A DNA stretch of 64,000 nt from Virgisporangium aliadipatigenens. GTDB taxonomy: Bacteria > Actinomycetota > Actinomycetes > Mycobacteriales > Micromonosporaceae. This document shows positions 17,621 through 26,476 of this stretch, piece by piece (position 1 is the first letter of the stretch; every line of letters starts with the position of its first letter). The position numbers and the translations under genes were made by a program. The stretch is taken from assembly GCF_016863615.1 (NCBI RefSeq), contig NZ_BOPF01000004.1, positions 124,001 to 188,000 of the forward strand. The letters are read 5' to 3'. The notes under the pieces were generated by a model. The model was given only the letters and a program-made list of their open reading frames with translations, ran no database searches and was not told the origin of the DNA.

Positions 17621-18440
17621 GCCCGCTCAACTGCCCGGCCAGGCTCCGCAGCTTCCGCTCGGAGTCTGAGCCGGGCTCGGCCGTGTAGGCGAGGATCCGC
17701 AGGTCGTGGTCGACCGAGGTGAGCACGTCGCAGTCGAGCGTGAGCGTGCCCACCGCCGGGTGCGTCACGGTCTTGCCCTCGGCCACGTACGTCGACGCGT
17801 CGCCGCCCTCGGCCCACAGTCGCGCGAACACCGGCTCGGTCTCCCGCAGGTCCGCGATGAGCTGACGCAGGAACGGGTCGTGCGGGTAGCGGGCCGACGT
17901 GCGGCGCAGGTCGCTCACGAACGCGCGCCGCAGGGCGGTCAACGCCTCCGGCCCGCCGGCCGACACCGTCGACGGGTCGTTCGTGAACGCCGCCCACGCC
18001 ACGTTGGCCGCCCGGCCGACCGGCGTCGGCCCGAGCACCGCGCCCCACACGACGTTGTGCGACAGCAGCGTCCACGCCGCGTCGTACACGGCGACCGGGG
18101 TGTCGGACAGCCGCGTCAGCAGCCGCAGCACGCCGGGGCCGATGTGCGTGGGCACCATGAGATCGGTCGGCGGAAGGTGGCCGGCGATGCGGTAGAAGTG
18201 GTCGAGTTCGGCGCGGGACAGTTGCAGGGCACGGCCGAGCGCGGCGACGACCTGCCGGGACGGGTTGTCCGCGCGGCCCTGTTCGAGGCGCATGACGTAG
18301 TCGACCGACAGGCCGGCGAACGCGGCGAGTTCCTCGCGGCGCAGGCCGGGCACCTTGCGCGTGCCTCCCGCCGGGAGCCCCAGGTCGCGGGGTCGGACCC
18401 GGTCGCGCGCGGTACGCAGGAGCGCTCCGAACTCGTTCAT
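17607..18440 (-). CDS. MmyB-type XRE-family transcriptional regulator
   Basis: A 277-residue regulator with an N-terminal helix-turn-helix, LRREELAAFAGLSVDYVMRL, ending in the signature EQGRADNPS, and a C-terminal MmyB-like ligand domain with the GRAANVAWAAFTNDPS segment. These proteins bind short palindromes in divergent promoters and often respond to a small hydrophobic ligand. ATG at 18440 follows a GGGGAG site. It is divergent from a SnoaL-like gene, and a near-perfect palindrome sits between them. It very probably represses that gene and itself. Confidence 0.85.
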   Translation of the reverse strand: MNEFGALLRTARDRVRPRDLGLPAGGTRKVPGLRREELAAFAGLSVDYVMRLEQGRADNPSRQVVAALGRALQLSRAELDHFYRIAGHLPPTDLMVPTHIGPGVLRLLTRLSDTPVAVYDAAWTLLSHNVVWGAVLGPTPVGRAANVAWAAFTNDPSTVSAGGPEALTALRRAFVSDLRRTSARYPHDPFLRQLIADLRETEPVFARLWAEGGDASTYVAEGKTVTHPAVGTLTLDCDVLTSVDHDLRILAYTAEPGSDSERKLRSLAGQLSGLSSP

Positions 18441-18472
18441 GCCGCCAGTCTCCCCGCAGCCGGTGGAACAGG

Positions 18473-18491
18473 GTGGGACCGGCGGTACCAC
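18473..18491. promoter_or_regulatory. Candidate operator of the MmyB-type regulator
   Basis: GTGGGACC, three bases, GGTACCAC: an inverted repeat matching at seven of eight positions. It lies between the divergent regulator and SnoaL-like genes, 35 bases before the SnoaL start. Location and symmetry suit autoregulation. Confidence 0.5.
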
Positions 18492-18512
18492 GGAGGTCCG
18501 CGGGGCCGCTCC

Positions 18513-18518
18513 TAGCGT
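18513..18518 (+). promoter_or_regulatory. Putative -10 element of a leaderless promoter for the SnoaL-like gene
   Basis: TAGCGT ends seven bases before the ATG at 18526, and no ribosome-binding site is present in the gap. The transcript would start at the start codon. Confidence 0.5.
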
Positions 18519-18525
18519 CGGCGCC

Positions 18526-18933
18526 ATGAGCGATTCACTGCACATCGTCCAGGAACTCCTCGCCGCGTTCGGCAGCCGCGACCCCGACATCGTCATGCGG
18601 TTCTTCGCACCCGAGCCGACCGTCGTCTATCCGATGAACATCGACGGTTCGACCGACCCACAGCTGGTCTTCACCGGCACCGAGCAGGTGGCGGGTTTCG
18701 TCAACCTGCTCGTCACCCACTTCTCGCACGTGGGCATCACGGATCCGGTGTGGACGGTCAGCGACGACGGCCGGGTCGTCTTCGTGCAGGGGACCAGCGA
18801 CATGGTCCTGTCCGGCGGCACGCCGTACCGCAACGTCGTCGTGTTCAAGTTCGAGCTGACCGACGAGGGTCTGGTGAGGCGCATGACCGAGTACGCGAAC
18901 CCGGTGACGATGGCCACCCTCAACCTCGGATAG
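18526..18933 (+). CDS. SnoaL-like / NTF2-fold protein
   Basis: A 135-residue single-domain protein with the NTF2-like alpha+beta cone layout: an N-terminal helix HIVQELLAAFGSRD, then FFAPEPTVVYP, and strands such as GRVVFVQGTSDMVL and YRNVVVFKFEL. SnoaL-like proteins include small isomerases, cyclases and ligand-binding proteins, so no reaction can be assigned. It is divergent from the MmyB-type regulator and almost certainly its main target. A leaderless start is likely. Confidence 0.75.
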   Translation: MSDSLHIVQELLAAFGSRDPDIVMRFFAPEPTVVYPMNIDGSTDPQLVFTGTEQVAGFVNLLVTHFSHVGITDPVWTVSDDGRVVFVQGTSDMVLSGGTPYRNVVVFKFELTDEGLVRRMTEYANPVTMATLNLG

Positions 18934-19059
18934 CGCCCGGTAAGCGCTCAGCGTCTTCTTACTCGATCGGGTGACCTGAGGCGGAAATTCGGCAATCTCG
19001 ATCTTTTGCGCAGCCGTAGGGTCGTGCGGTCCGCACACGACGGCGCCTGGAGGGCTGTG

Positions 19060-19326
19060 ATGCGACTAAAGTTTCTCGGGATCTATCCGAACACACCTGA
19101 TGACGGCTCACCGACGATCTGGCTCGACGAGGACACGGGTGATCTGGTGATCCAGTCCTACCGCGCCGACGAGGCGACGATGCGGCAGTGCCGCGAGGTC
19201 GGTTCCGTTCCCGGCCACTCGACCGACGTTCCCGACCATGAGACGGTGGTTCGGCTTCCGGCGAACATGCTGCAGTTCATTCCGCGGCCCGACGGCGAGG
19301 TTCGCAGTGACAACACCGGTTCGTGA
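19060..19326 (+). CDS. Small conserved-type hypothetical protein of the DUF6879/XRE module
   Basis: An 88-residue acidic protein that I do not recognise by family. It has no signal peptide or membrane segment. WLDEDTGDLVIQSYRADE suggests a small beta-sheet fold. ATG at 19060 follows GGAGGG with good spacing. Its 3' end overlaps the DUF6879 gene by 20 bases, and small proteins of this sort often precede DUF6879 genes in actinomycetes. That supports it as a genuine gene and as part of the same module. Confidence 0.65.
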   Translation: MRLKFLGIYPNTPDDGSPTIWLDEDTGDLVIQSYRADEATMRQCREVGSVPGHSTDVPDHETVVRLPANMLQFIPRPDGEVRSDNTGS

Positions 19327-19825
19327 TGCGCTGGCGTCGGCGAGGAGTTCCGCCGTCCACCTCGAGATGCGCGACAGCTACATGCGCGACGATCCGGCAT
19401 TCCTGGCGTGGCAGCAGGGGCACCGGTTGGACCCGGTCGATCGGACCTCGTGGTGGCGCCCTTGGCTCGATGTCGTGGTCGCCGCAACCGCTAGGGGCGT
19501 GGCGATGCGTCGTGCCCGGATCGTCTCCGAGCCGATCAGCGACTACGTCCGTTACGAGTACGACGGGACCTTCACCAACGTCTCGGCCGGTGAGCAGGTC
19601 CGGTGGCTGCCCCGCCGCCGGACCGTCGACCTACTGGTACCCGGCGTCGACCTCTGGATCTTCGACAATGATCTGGTGATCTTCAATCACTTCACCGGTG
19701 ACGGGCAATGGGCCGATCCCGGCATGGAGCTGTGTCGAGACTCTGACGTGATCAAGCGGTGCGCCGCCGCGTTCGAAGCCGTTTGGGAGCGGGCCGTCCC
19801 GCACGAGCACTATCGGCCAGTGTGA
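19307..19825 (+). CDS. DUF6879-family protein
   Basis: A 172-residue protein. The body contains MRDSYMRDDPAFLAWQQG, ARIVSEPISDYVRYEY and FDNDLVIFNHFTGDG, which together define the DUF6879 family of actinobacteria. Its biochemical role is not known. Members sit next to XRE-DUF5753 regulators, which is the case here: the regulator begins nine bases after this stop. GTG at 19307 follows GAGG and overlaps the previous gene by 20 bases. There are no membrane segments. Confidence 0.75.
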   Translation: MTTPVRDALASARSSAVHLEMRDSYMRDDPAFLAWQQGHRLDPVDRTSWWRPWLDVVVAATARGVAMRRARIVSEPISDYVRYEYDGTFTNVSAGEQVRWLPRRRTVDLLVPGVDLWIFDNDLVIFNHFTGDGQWADPGMELCRDSDVIKRCAAAFEAVWERAVPHEHYRPV

Positions 19826-19834
19826 CTCCTTGCC

Positions 19835-20671
19835 ATGCCCGCAGCGTCGTCGAGCGTTCAGCAGGCCCGACAGGTACTCGGCACAAGGTTGGCCGAGCTG
19901 CGTCGCGACGCCGGGCTGACCGGCCGGGCGCTGGCGGCCCGGTGCGGGTGGCACGCCTCGAAAATTTCGCGGATCGAGCATGCGGTGACCCCGCCGTCGG
20001 AGGACGACATACAGCTGTGGGCCGCCAACTGCGGAGCGGATGACCAGATTCCCGACCTGGTGGCCTCATTGCGAACGGTCGAGGGCATGTGGATCGAGTG
20101 GCGCCGGATGGAGCGGACCGGCCTGCGCCGAGCTCAGGAGGCCCGGTTGCCCCTGTACGAGCGCACGCGCAATTTCCGTTCGTACTCCTCCTGGCTGGTA
20201 CCCGGCATGATCCAGACTCCGGGCTACACCGAGGCGGCGTTGCGCGCGGTGCAACGGCGTCGCGGCCTTGTCGATGACGTCGAACAGGCCGTCGCCGCCC
20301 GTATCGCGCGCCAGCGGATGCTGTATGAGGGCGACCATCGCTTCGCCTTCCTGATCGAGGAATCCGTCCTGCGATCCGGTATCGGCGGCGCTGCGGTGAT
20401 GGCGGCTCAGCTCCACCACCTGATCACGATCGCCACGTTGCCGAACGTCAGTGTCGGGGTGGTTCCCATGCGTCCGGACCGAAGCCGGTGGCCCGTCGAA
20501 GGGTTCTGGCTCTTCGATGCCGCACAGGTCAACGTTGAACTGGTGTCCGGCTACCTGACCATCACACAGCCACGCGAGGTCGAAATGTACGTCCAGGCGT
20601 TCGGCGAGCTGGCGGCGCTGGCACTGTACGGCGCTGCTGCCCGCGTACTGATGGAAGCCGCCCTGCCGTAG
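19835..20671 (+). CDS. XRE-family regulator with DUF5753 domain
   Basis: A 278-residue regulator. The helix-turn-helix spans about residues 14-70 (LAELRRDAGLTGRALAARC, then WHASKISRIEHA). The remaining ~200 residues are DUF5753, with YERTRNFRSYSSWLVPGMIQ and LEYLTITQPREVEMY-like positions (here SGYLTITQPREVEMY). These proteins control development and secondary metabolism in streptomycetes, usually with a small DUF397 partner. No DUF397 gene is adjacent; instead a DUF6907 gene follows. A perfect palindrome 10 bases after the stop may be its binding site. Confidence 0.88.
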   Translation: MPAASSSVQQARQVLGTRLAELRRDAGLTGRALAARCGWHASKISRIEHAVTPPSEDDIQLWAANCGADDQIPDLVASLRTVEGMWIEWRRMERTGLRRAQEARLPLYERTRNFRSYSSWLVPGMIQTPGYTEAALRAVQRRRGLVDDVEQAVAARIARQRMLYEGDHRFAFLIEESVLRSGIGGAAVMAAQLHHLITIATLPNVSVGVVPMRPDRSRWPVEGFWLFDAAQVNVELVSGYLTITQPREVEMYVQAFGELAALALYGAAARVLMEAALP

Positions 20672-20680
20672 CTGCGATGC

Positions 20681-20695
20681 AACTTCGTAGAAGTT
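20681..20695. promoter_or_regulatory. Perfect palindrome, candidate XRE operator
   Basis: AACTTC-GTA-GAAGTT is a perfect 6-bp inverted repeat with a three-base spacer, between the XRE-DUF5753 gene and the DUF6907 gene. A TAGCGT -10-like hexamer follows near 20722, so a bound regulator could block that promoter. Confidence 0.45.
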
Positions 20696-20853
20696 CGTTG
20701 ATTGCGTGGGGCTCCGATTCCTAGCGTCGTTGCGAGCTTGCGTTGTCGTGCTGCTCCATGGCCGCGACGGCGGAAGCGCAAAGGCCGGTCGGTGCACGGA
20801 ACAGCGCCCGGCGCACCGGCCGGCCACACCATCCGCGCAACCGGGAGGCCATG

Positions 20854-21177
20854 GTGGTCATGACCGAAGTCAAGCACCCTCGCTGGTGCGATCTGTCGTT
20901 GTGCACAGCCGGACAGTTGCTGAGCCTGCACCGCAGCACGCCTCGTCGGATCGAGGCGGAGCGGCTCGGTGACGTCACCGTAGCGGCTCAGCTCAGCTGC
21001 AACGCGGACGATCCGCTCCCCGAGGCGCCGGTGTCGGTCGAACTGCTGCTGACCCGTACGGATCACACCAGCGTCGAGTCCTACCGGTTCGACGAACGAG
21101 CGGCGCGCAGGCTCGTCGGCGTTCTTGATGACCTGCTGTCGGAAACCGGTGTCGTGAACGTAGGGGTGTCCGCGTAG
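20854..21177 (+). CDS. DUF6907-family protein
   Basis: A 107-residue protein with HPRWCDLSLCTAG near the N-terminus, the hallmark of DUF6907, and a C-terminal segment ending in RLVGVLDDLLSETG. Function is unknown; members are widespread in actinomycetes near XRE-DUF5753 regulators. Several in-frame starts lie close together: ATG 20851, GTG 20854 and ATG 20860. GTG 20854 is chosen because GGGAGG ends six bases before it. The two cysteines in WCDLSLC may bind metal. The gene ends 3 bases from the convergent flippase gene. Confidence 0.7.
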   Translation: MVMTEVKHPRWCDLSLCTAGQLLSLHRSTPRRIEAERLGDVTVAAQLSCNADDPLPEAPVSVELLLTRTDHTSVESYRFDERAARRLVGVLDDLLSETGVVNVGVSA

Positions 21178-21180
21178 CGG

Positions 21181-22629
21181 CTAGGTGGCGCGTAACGCGC
21201 GGAGCGAGTCGCGCATCCGCCACAGCAACGCCGCGAGCACGGCCGCCGTGAAGAAGCCCGACGCCAGCGCCGCAAGCAGGTCGACGTGCACGAACCGCGC
21301 CGCCACCGCACACCCGACGCCGACCACCAGGCCGGCCAGCAGCGGCAGGCCGAGCCGGCGGCCCAGCGGCAGCACGCCGATGCCGGTGCGCCGCAGCTCC
21401 CACAGGTAGATCGGTGCCACCACGAGAAGAGCGACCAGCAGCGAGGCGGCCCCGGCCCCGGCCGGACCCCAGTGCCGCGCACCGAGGTACAGCGCCGGCA
21501 GCAGCGCGACCAGCCACACCACCTGCACGACGAAGACGACGCGGGTGTTGGCCAGCACCACGAAGTAGTCGTAGACCAGCTCGAACATGATCTTCAGCGC
21601 GGCCAGCAGCCCCACCCACAGCAGCACCGCCGCGGCCGGCTGCCACTCGGCGCCGTACACCAGGCCGACGATCGGGCCGGCGCCGGCCGCGAGCAGCACA
21701 CACGCCGGCAGCGTGATCGCCGCGAGCAGCCCGGCCGTGGACAGGAACGTGCGCCGCATCGCCGGCGGATCCCCCTGCAGCCGGGCGAGCAGCGCCGGCG
21801 CCACGGATCGCACGGGAAGCGCGAACATGCTCGCCGGCCAGTTCGACAGATTGGTGGCGAGGACGTAGAAACCGAGGGGGACGGGACCCAACGCCGCGCC
21901 GACGACCACCTTGTCGATCTGGGTCACGGCGAAGACGACGATGCTGGAGCCGGCGAGCGGCAGGCCGAAGCGCAGCAGCCGCCCGGCGATCTCCCGGTCG
22001 TAGCCGAAGCGGACCGTGCCGGGCGCGAAGCGGATGAACAGGATCGCGCCGAGGACCGACCCGGCGAGCTGCCCGACCGCGAGGCTCATCGCGCCGAGCC
22101 CGCCGACGGCGCAGGCCATCGAGGTCAGGGCGGTCGTCCACGCCGCCGCCTGGTCGGCCACCATCTTCTTCTTCTGATGGAACTCCCGTTGCAGCATCGC
22201 CACCGGCCCGGCGACGAGCCCGGAGACGACGACGCTGATCCCGAGCACCCGCACCACCGGCACGGCGTCGGGCGCGCCCATCACGGCGCAGAACCACGGC
22301 GCCGCAAGGAATCCCGCGACGGCGATGAGCGCGCTGGCCGCCACCGAGATGGTCGTGACGGTGGGGATGATCCGCCGGGGGTCGTCCGGCCAGCGCACGA
22401 TCGCGAGGCTCACGCCCAGTTCGTTGAAGCTGAGCACGGCCAGCAGCGCCACGGTGGCCACGGCGAACGTGCCGAACTCGGCCGGCCCGAGCAGTCGCGC
22501 CAGCACCACGCCGATGGCGAGCGTGCTGAGCTTGCTGACGGCGGTGCTGAGAAAGGACCACCCGAGGGCACGACCGGCCCGGGCCGAGAGCGAACTCTCG
22601 GCCCGGACCTCGTCATTCACAACAGACAT
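21181..22629 (-). CDS. Polysaccharide flippase (MOP superfamily, Wzx-like)
   Basis: A 482-residue protein with twelve to fourteen hydrophobic helices. The N-terminus SARAGRALGWSFLSTAVSKL and ARLLGPAEFGTFAVATV match the Polysacc_synt/MviN-like lipid-linked oligosaccharide flippases, with LQREFHQKKKMVADQ as the usual basic loop after helix 4. It should turn the undecaprenyl-linked repeat unit to the outer face for the polymerase at 10803. Its ATG overlaps the stop of the large DUF4082 protein gene (TGATG), so the two are translated together. It opens the second arm of the polysaccharide locus. Confidence 0.88.
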   Translation of the reverse strand: MSVVNDEVRAESSLSARAGRALGWSFLSTAVSKLSTLAIGVVLARLLGPAEFGTFAVATVALLAVLSFNELGVSLAIVRWPDDPRRIIPTVTTISVAASALIAVAGFLAAPWFCAVMGAPDAVPVVRVLGISVVVSGLVAGPVAMLQREFHQKKKMVADQAAAWTTALTSMACAVGGLGAMSLAVGQLAGSVLGAILFIRFAPGTVRFGYDREIAGRLLRFGLPLAGSSIVVFAVTQIDKVVVGAALGPVPLGFYVLATNLSNWPASMFALPVRSVAPALLARLQGDPPAMRRTFLSTAGLLAAITLPACVLLAAGAGPIVGLVYGAEWQPAAAVLLWVGLLAALKIMFELVYDYFVVLANTRVVFVVQVVWLVALLPALYLGARHWGPAGAGAASLLVALLVVAPIYLWELRRTGIGVLPLGRRLGLPLLAGLVVGVGCAVAARFVHVDLLAALASGFFTAAVLAALLWRMRDSLRALRAT

Positions 22630-25600
22630 CAGGCTCCTGGCTTGAACACCGGATCGACCCAGAAGTTGTGGTTGCTGGTGTTGTTCGGGAAGCCGACGCC
22701 GTACTTGTACACCGCGCCGCCCTGCGGGATCGACAGCGGCCCGCTGGTGACCCCCGCCGACTGGAACCCGTTGACGTTGACCGCGTACCGGCCCACCGTC
22801 GTCGAGTACGACACGATGTACGTGGTGCCCGGTGTCAGGGTCACCGGCGCCGCGAAGAGCATCAGCTGCCAGCCGGATGCCGACTCCCCGACGAAGTTCC
22901 CGCTGGCGATGGGGTTGCCGGCGGTGTCCCACAGCGTGCCGGTGTGTGCGCCCGTGTTCGTCGGGCCCTTGTAGAAGCGCACGCCGTACGCCTTGCCGGC
23001 CGTGTTGGTGGTGAACTTGACGCCGACCTCGATGGCCGCGTTGTCGTTCCAGTTGGCGTTCGCCGGGACCGTGGTGTCCGGCCACACCGTCACCGCACCG
23101 GCCGGGAAGGTCGGCGGCGGAGGCGGCGGGTCGGCGACGAACAGCGGATCCACCCAGTAGTTGCTGCGGTTCCAGCTGGCCGTCGGGAAGCCGTCCGAGC
23201 CGTACAGGTACACGCCGTTGTTGACGCTCGTCGCCGTCAGCGGGCCGTTCACCTGTGTGCTGGTGAAGTAGTTGCCGTTGACGGAGTACCGGCCGATCGG
23301 GGCGAAGTAGGTGGCCACGTACGTCTGGCCCGCGGTCACCGTGACCGGCGAGTCGAAGTACACGGTCTGCCACCCGGACGCCGACTCCGCCGCGAACGTC
23401 GCCGTCGCGAGGCGCTGCGTGCCGTCGGAGTTCCACAGGCTGCCGGTGTGCACGCCGCCGTTGCCGGTGCCGCCCTTGTAGAAGCGCACGCCGATCACGG
23501 TGCCGTTCTCGGTCGGCGACCACTTCATGCCGAGCGTGACGGAGCTGGAGTCGTTCGCCTCGGCGGTCGCGGGCACCGCGTCGTCGGCGAACATCTTCAC
23601 GACCGTGGTGTTGCCGGGGTCGGTCGAGAACGACCACACCTTCGGTGTCGCCATCGGCAGCCCGGTGGCGTCCGTGGCGTTCACGGTGGCCGTGTACGTC
23701 TGGCCGGCCGCGAGCGCGCTCGACGGCGTGAACGTCGCCGTGCGGGTCGTGGCGTTGTACGTCGTCGTGCCCGGCACGTTGACGTTGCCGGCGTTCTTGA
23801 GCGTGAACGTCAGCGTCGCCGTGTTGATCGCCTTGCTGAACGTCGCCTGCGGCTGGATCGTCGGCTGCACGTACTTGGCGTTGTTCGCCGGCACCTGGCC
23901 GTTGACCACCGGCGGGGTGGCCCCCGAGGAGGTGAACAGCACGTCGACGTAGTAGTTCGCGGCCTGGTACGAGCCGGTCGGGAAGGTGCCCGGGTTGCCG
24001 TACACGCCGTTGCCCCCGGCGTCCTTGTTGCTGAGCATGCTCAACGGCGGCGACTCGTAGCCCTTGTAGATCGTGAACCAGCGGTCGGCCGCGTAGCGCC
24101 CGTTCGGCGCGGTGTACGACACGACGTACGTGTTGCCGGCCTGGATCTGCACCGGCTGCGCGAACGACATCGTCTGCCAGCCGGTCGCCGTCTCGTTCGA
24201 GAAGACGCCGCTCGCCAACAGGGAGCCGTTGGCGCTCCACAGCTTGGCGTTGTGCGTGCCGGTGTTGCCGCTGCCCTTGTAGAAGCGCACACCCTGCACG
24301 TAGCCGTCGGTCGTCGAGGTGAACTTGGTACCCAGTTCGACCGCGCTGGTGTCGGTGACCGACGGCGTGGCCGGCACCTTGTTGCCGAAGATCGACGTGG
24401 CTCCGGTCAGGCCCACCGCCCGCGTGGCGGTGTTGCCGATGTTGGCGCTGTCGTCGATGGCGCGCACCCGCACCGTGTGCGAACCGTCCCCGACGGCGTT
24501 GTACGTGTAGCTCCACGACGTGGTGCCGGTGGCGGGGTGCCAGGTGGCGCCGTCGGTGGAGACCTCGACGCCGGCGACGCGGCCACCGGTGTCGGCGGCG
24601 GTGCCGGAGACCGTCACCTGCGTGCCGTTGGCCAGCGTGGTGTTGGTGCCGGGGCTGCTGATCGTGACGGTCGGCGGGGTGACGTCGGTCGACTGCCCGG
24701 CCGGCTGCATGCCCGCCATCAGGGTCGTCGGCTGCACACCCATGTCGGCGAAGAGGTTGATCGTCGCCTGCTGGATGCTCTGGTCCGGCGCCTGCGGCTC
24801 ACTGAGGAAGCCGTCGTGGTTCTGGTCCAGCCCCCACGCCCACTGCACGGTCCCGGCGCCGAACACCAGCGCGCCGCTGGGCGCCCGGTACAGAGTCAGG
24901 TTGTGCGTGGTGGTGGCGTCGGTGATCACGGTGTTGCCGAAGTCCGTCAGGTACTCCGACACCGGCCCGGTCGCGGTCGACACGCGGATCAACCCCTCGG
25001 GCCGGAACCCGTTGTCGACGTCCTCGTCGGCCTCGTAGCCGAGCGTGTGCGGGGCGAGCGTGGTGCCCAGGTTGCTGGCCGCGCGGGTGGCCACCGGGGA
25101 GTTGCGCCACAGGCGGTACTTCCCCTGGTCGGCCGGCACGGCGAGGGCCAGGTCCACGCTGTTGCTCTTGAACATCGTGCCCATGAGGGCGTTCTCCGGC
25201 TTGCCGCCGCCGGTGGAGTTGGGGAAGCGCGGGTCGCGCCAGGTGCCGGTGAACTCCGTGGTCGGGTCGAGCTGGTCGGTGTTGTTCCAGGTCTCCTTGT
25301 AGCAGACCAGCGTGCGGTGCGGCGTGTTCGCGCCGTCCTTGCTGGTCTCCCACCGGGTGCGCCAGTAGACCGAGTTGCCGCTGAAGAACGCGAGGTTGGT
25401 GCCGGTGTCGCGGGCCGCCTCGACCGCCGCGCGCTGCGGGCCGGACCAGTACTCGTCGTGCCCCACGCTCAGGAAGATGTCGTGGTTGGCGACGAGGGCG
25501 CCGTTGCGGTCGCCGTCGACGTCGGTGGTGTAGCTGACGTCGTACCCGTTCTGCTCCAGGAAGCGGATCATCGGGTACTCGTTGCTGAACAGGTAGTCCC

Positions 25601-26318
25601 GGCCGTCGACCACGCCACGGGTGGCGAACGGGCGGTTGTAGCTCACCTTGAACGCGCGGCCGTTCGGACCGCCGTGGTAGAACTCCGAGCCGCCGTAGTT
25701 GTTGTACGCCTGCCACGTCGCGTCGGAGGTCTTGAAGAAGATCTTCGAGGTGCTGGCGTCGTTGCGGACCACGAACGGGATGTGGCTGGTGTCGCCGTTG
25801 CTCGGGACGGTCAGCTTGGCGATGTAGACGCCGGAGACCTGGTTGGACGGCACGACCCAGGAGGCGGAGACGCCCCAGCTGCCGCAGTCGTAGATCTCGG
25901 TGGCCGGGTCGGTGACGCAGCCCGGCTGGATCTGCGGGAGAGTGGCCGACGGCGTGACACTGGTGATCTTCCGCGCGCCCTTACCGCCGTAGTAGCCGAG
26001 GCGGTAGATGTCGATCGTGTACGCCGACGCGGTGGTCTTGATCTTGAACCTGATCTGACCGCCGACGTTCACGCTCATGTCGGTGGCGAAGCCCTGGATC
26101 CCCTCGTCGCCGGCCCCGCTGATGTCCCACACCGACGGGTCGGTGCCGGTCTTGGAGTTCTCGCAGGCGATCACGTTCACCGGGGCGGCGCACGGGTCGG
26201 ACGCCGCGGTGGCGGACCCGGGAAGGACGGCGATCCCCGCTGAGGCGACTAAGAGCGCGGCGGCCGCCTGCCAAGCGGCTAACCGCTTACGTTGATTACG
26301 CAGCGTACTGAAACCCAT
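22629..26318 (-). CDS. Secreted 1229-residue DMFase-like protein with three DUF4082 domains
   Basis: A signal peptide ends near 38 (SATA). Residues about 60-530 resemble the beta subunit of N,N-dimethylformamidase, with YTIDIYRLGYYGGKGARK and the glutamine-amidotransferase-like core FLSVGHDEYWSGPQR. An Ig-like domain (about 545-635) follows, then DUF4082 at about 641-794, an SbsA/Big_5 Ig-like domain at 797-893, and two further DUF4082 domains at about 899-1058 and 1075-1229. DUF4082 domains repeat the GVRFYKG and GWQ signatures. The start is preceded by CTGGAG at good spacing. The protein is exported and lacks an anchor. Its coupling to the flippase suggests action on the exported glycan or wall, though known relatives are not biochemically defined in that role. 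Confidence 0.82.
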   Translation of the reverse strand: MGFSTLRNQRKRLAAWQAAAALLVASAGIAVLPGSATAASDPCAAPVNVIACENSKTGTDPSVWDISGAGDEGIQGFATDMSVNVGGQIRFKIKTTASAYTIDIYRLGYYGGKGARKITSVTPSATLPQIQPGCVTDPATEIYDCGSWGVSASWVVPSNQVSGVYIAKLTVPSNGDTSHIPFVVRNDASTSKIFFKTSDATWQAYNNYGGSEFYHGGPNGRAFKVSYNRPFATRGVVDGRDYLFSNEYPMIRFLEQNGYDVSYTTDVDGDRNGALVANHDIFLSVGHDEYWSGPQRAAVEAARDTGTNLAFFSGNSVYWRTRWETSKDGANTPHRTLVCYKETWNNTDQLDPTTEFTGTWRDPRFPNSTGGGKPENALMGTMFKSNSVDLALAVPADQGKYRLWRNSPVATRAASNLGTTLAPHTLGYEADEDVDNGFRPEGLIRVSTATGPVSEYLTDFGNTVITDATTTHNLTLYRAPSGALVFGAGTVQWAWGLDQNHDGFLSEPQAPDQSIQQATINLFADMGVQPTTLMAGMQPAGQSTDVTPPTVTISSPGTNTTLANGTQVTVSGTAADTGGRVAGVEVSTDGATWHPATGTTSWSYTYNAVGDGSHTVRVRAIDDSANIGNTATRAVGLTGATSIFGNKVPATPSVTDTSAVELGTKFTSTTDGYVQGVRFYKGSGNTGTHNAKLWSANGSLLASGVFSNETATGWQTMSFAQPVQIQAGNTYVVSYTAPNGRYAADRWFTIYKGYESPPLSMLSNKDAGGNGVYGNPGTFPTGSYQAANYYVDVLFTSSGATPPVVNGQVPANNAKYVQPTIQPQATFSKAINTATLTFTLKNAGNVNVPGTTTYNATTRTATFTPSSALAAGQTYTATVNATDATGLPMATPKVWSFSTDPGNTTVVKMFADDAVPATAEANDSSSVTLGMKWSPTENGTVIGVRFYKGGTGNGGVHTGSLWNSDGTQRLATATFAAESASGWQTVYFDSPVTVTAGQTYVATYFAPIGRYSVNGNYFTSTQVNGPLTATSVNNGVYLYGSDGFPTASWNRSNYWVDPLFVADPPPPPPTFPAGAVTVWPDTTVPANANWNDNAAIEVGVKFTTNTAGKAYGVRFYKGPTNTGAHTGTLWDTAGNPIASGNFVGESASGWQLMLFAAPVTLTPGTTYIVSYSTTVGRYAVNVNGFQSAGVTSGPLSIPQGGAVYKYGVGFPNNTSNHNFWVDPVFKPGA

Positions 26319-26433
26319 GCTCGTTCTCCAGTTGTGTGTGCAGCGGGCCCCAGGACGCGGAGGGGACTCTAGTGATCACCAGAAGTCCCGACAAGGTGCG
26401 GTTGTACAAGGTGCTGATGGTTCTTTCGGGTAG

Positions 26434-26461
26434 GCCGCCGGGCCCTCGGAAGCCCGGCGGC
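26434..26461. terminator. Hairpin between the 2-epimerase and DUF4082 genes
   Basis: A perfect 10-bp stem (GCCGCCGGGC / GCCCGGCGGC) with an 8-base loop lies 16 bases past the stop of the leftward 2-epimerase gene. It has no clear T-tract in either direction. It probably ends or attenuates the 30.9-26.5 kb transcript ahead of the next leftward gene. Confidence 0.55.
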
Positions 26462-26476
26462 GGTTGTTACTCTCGG

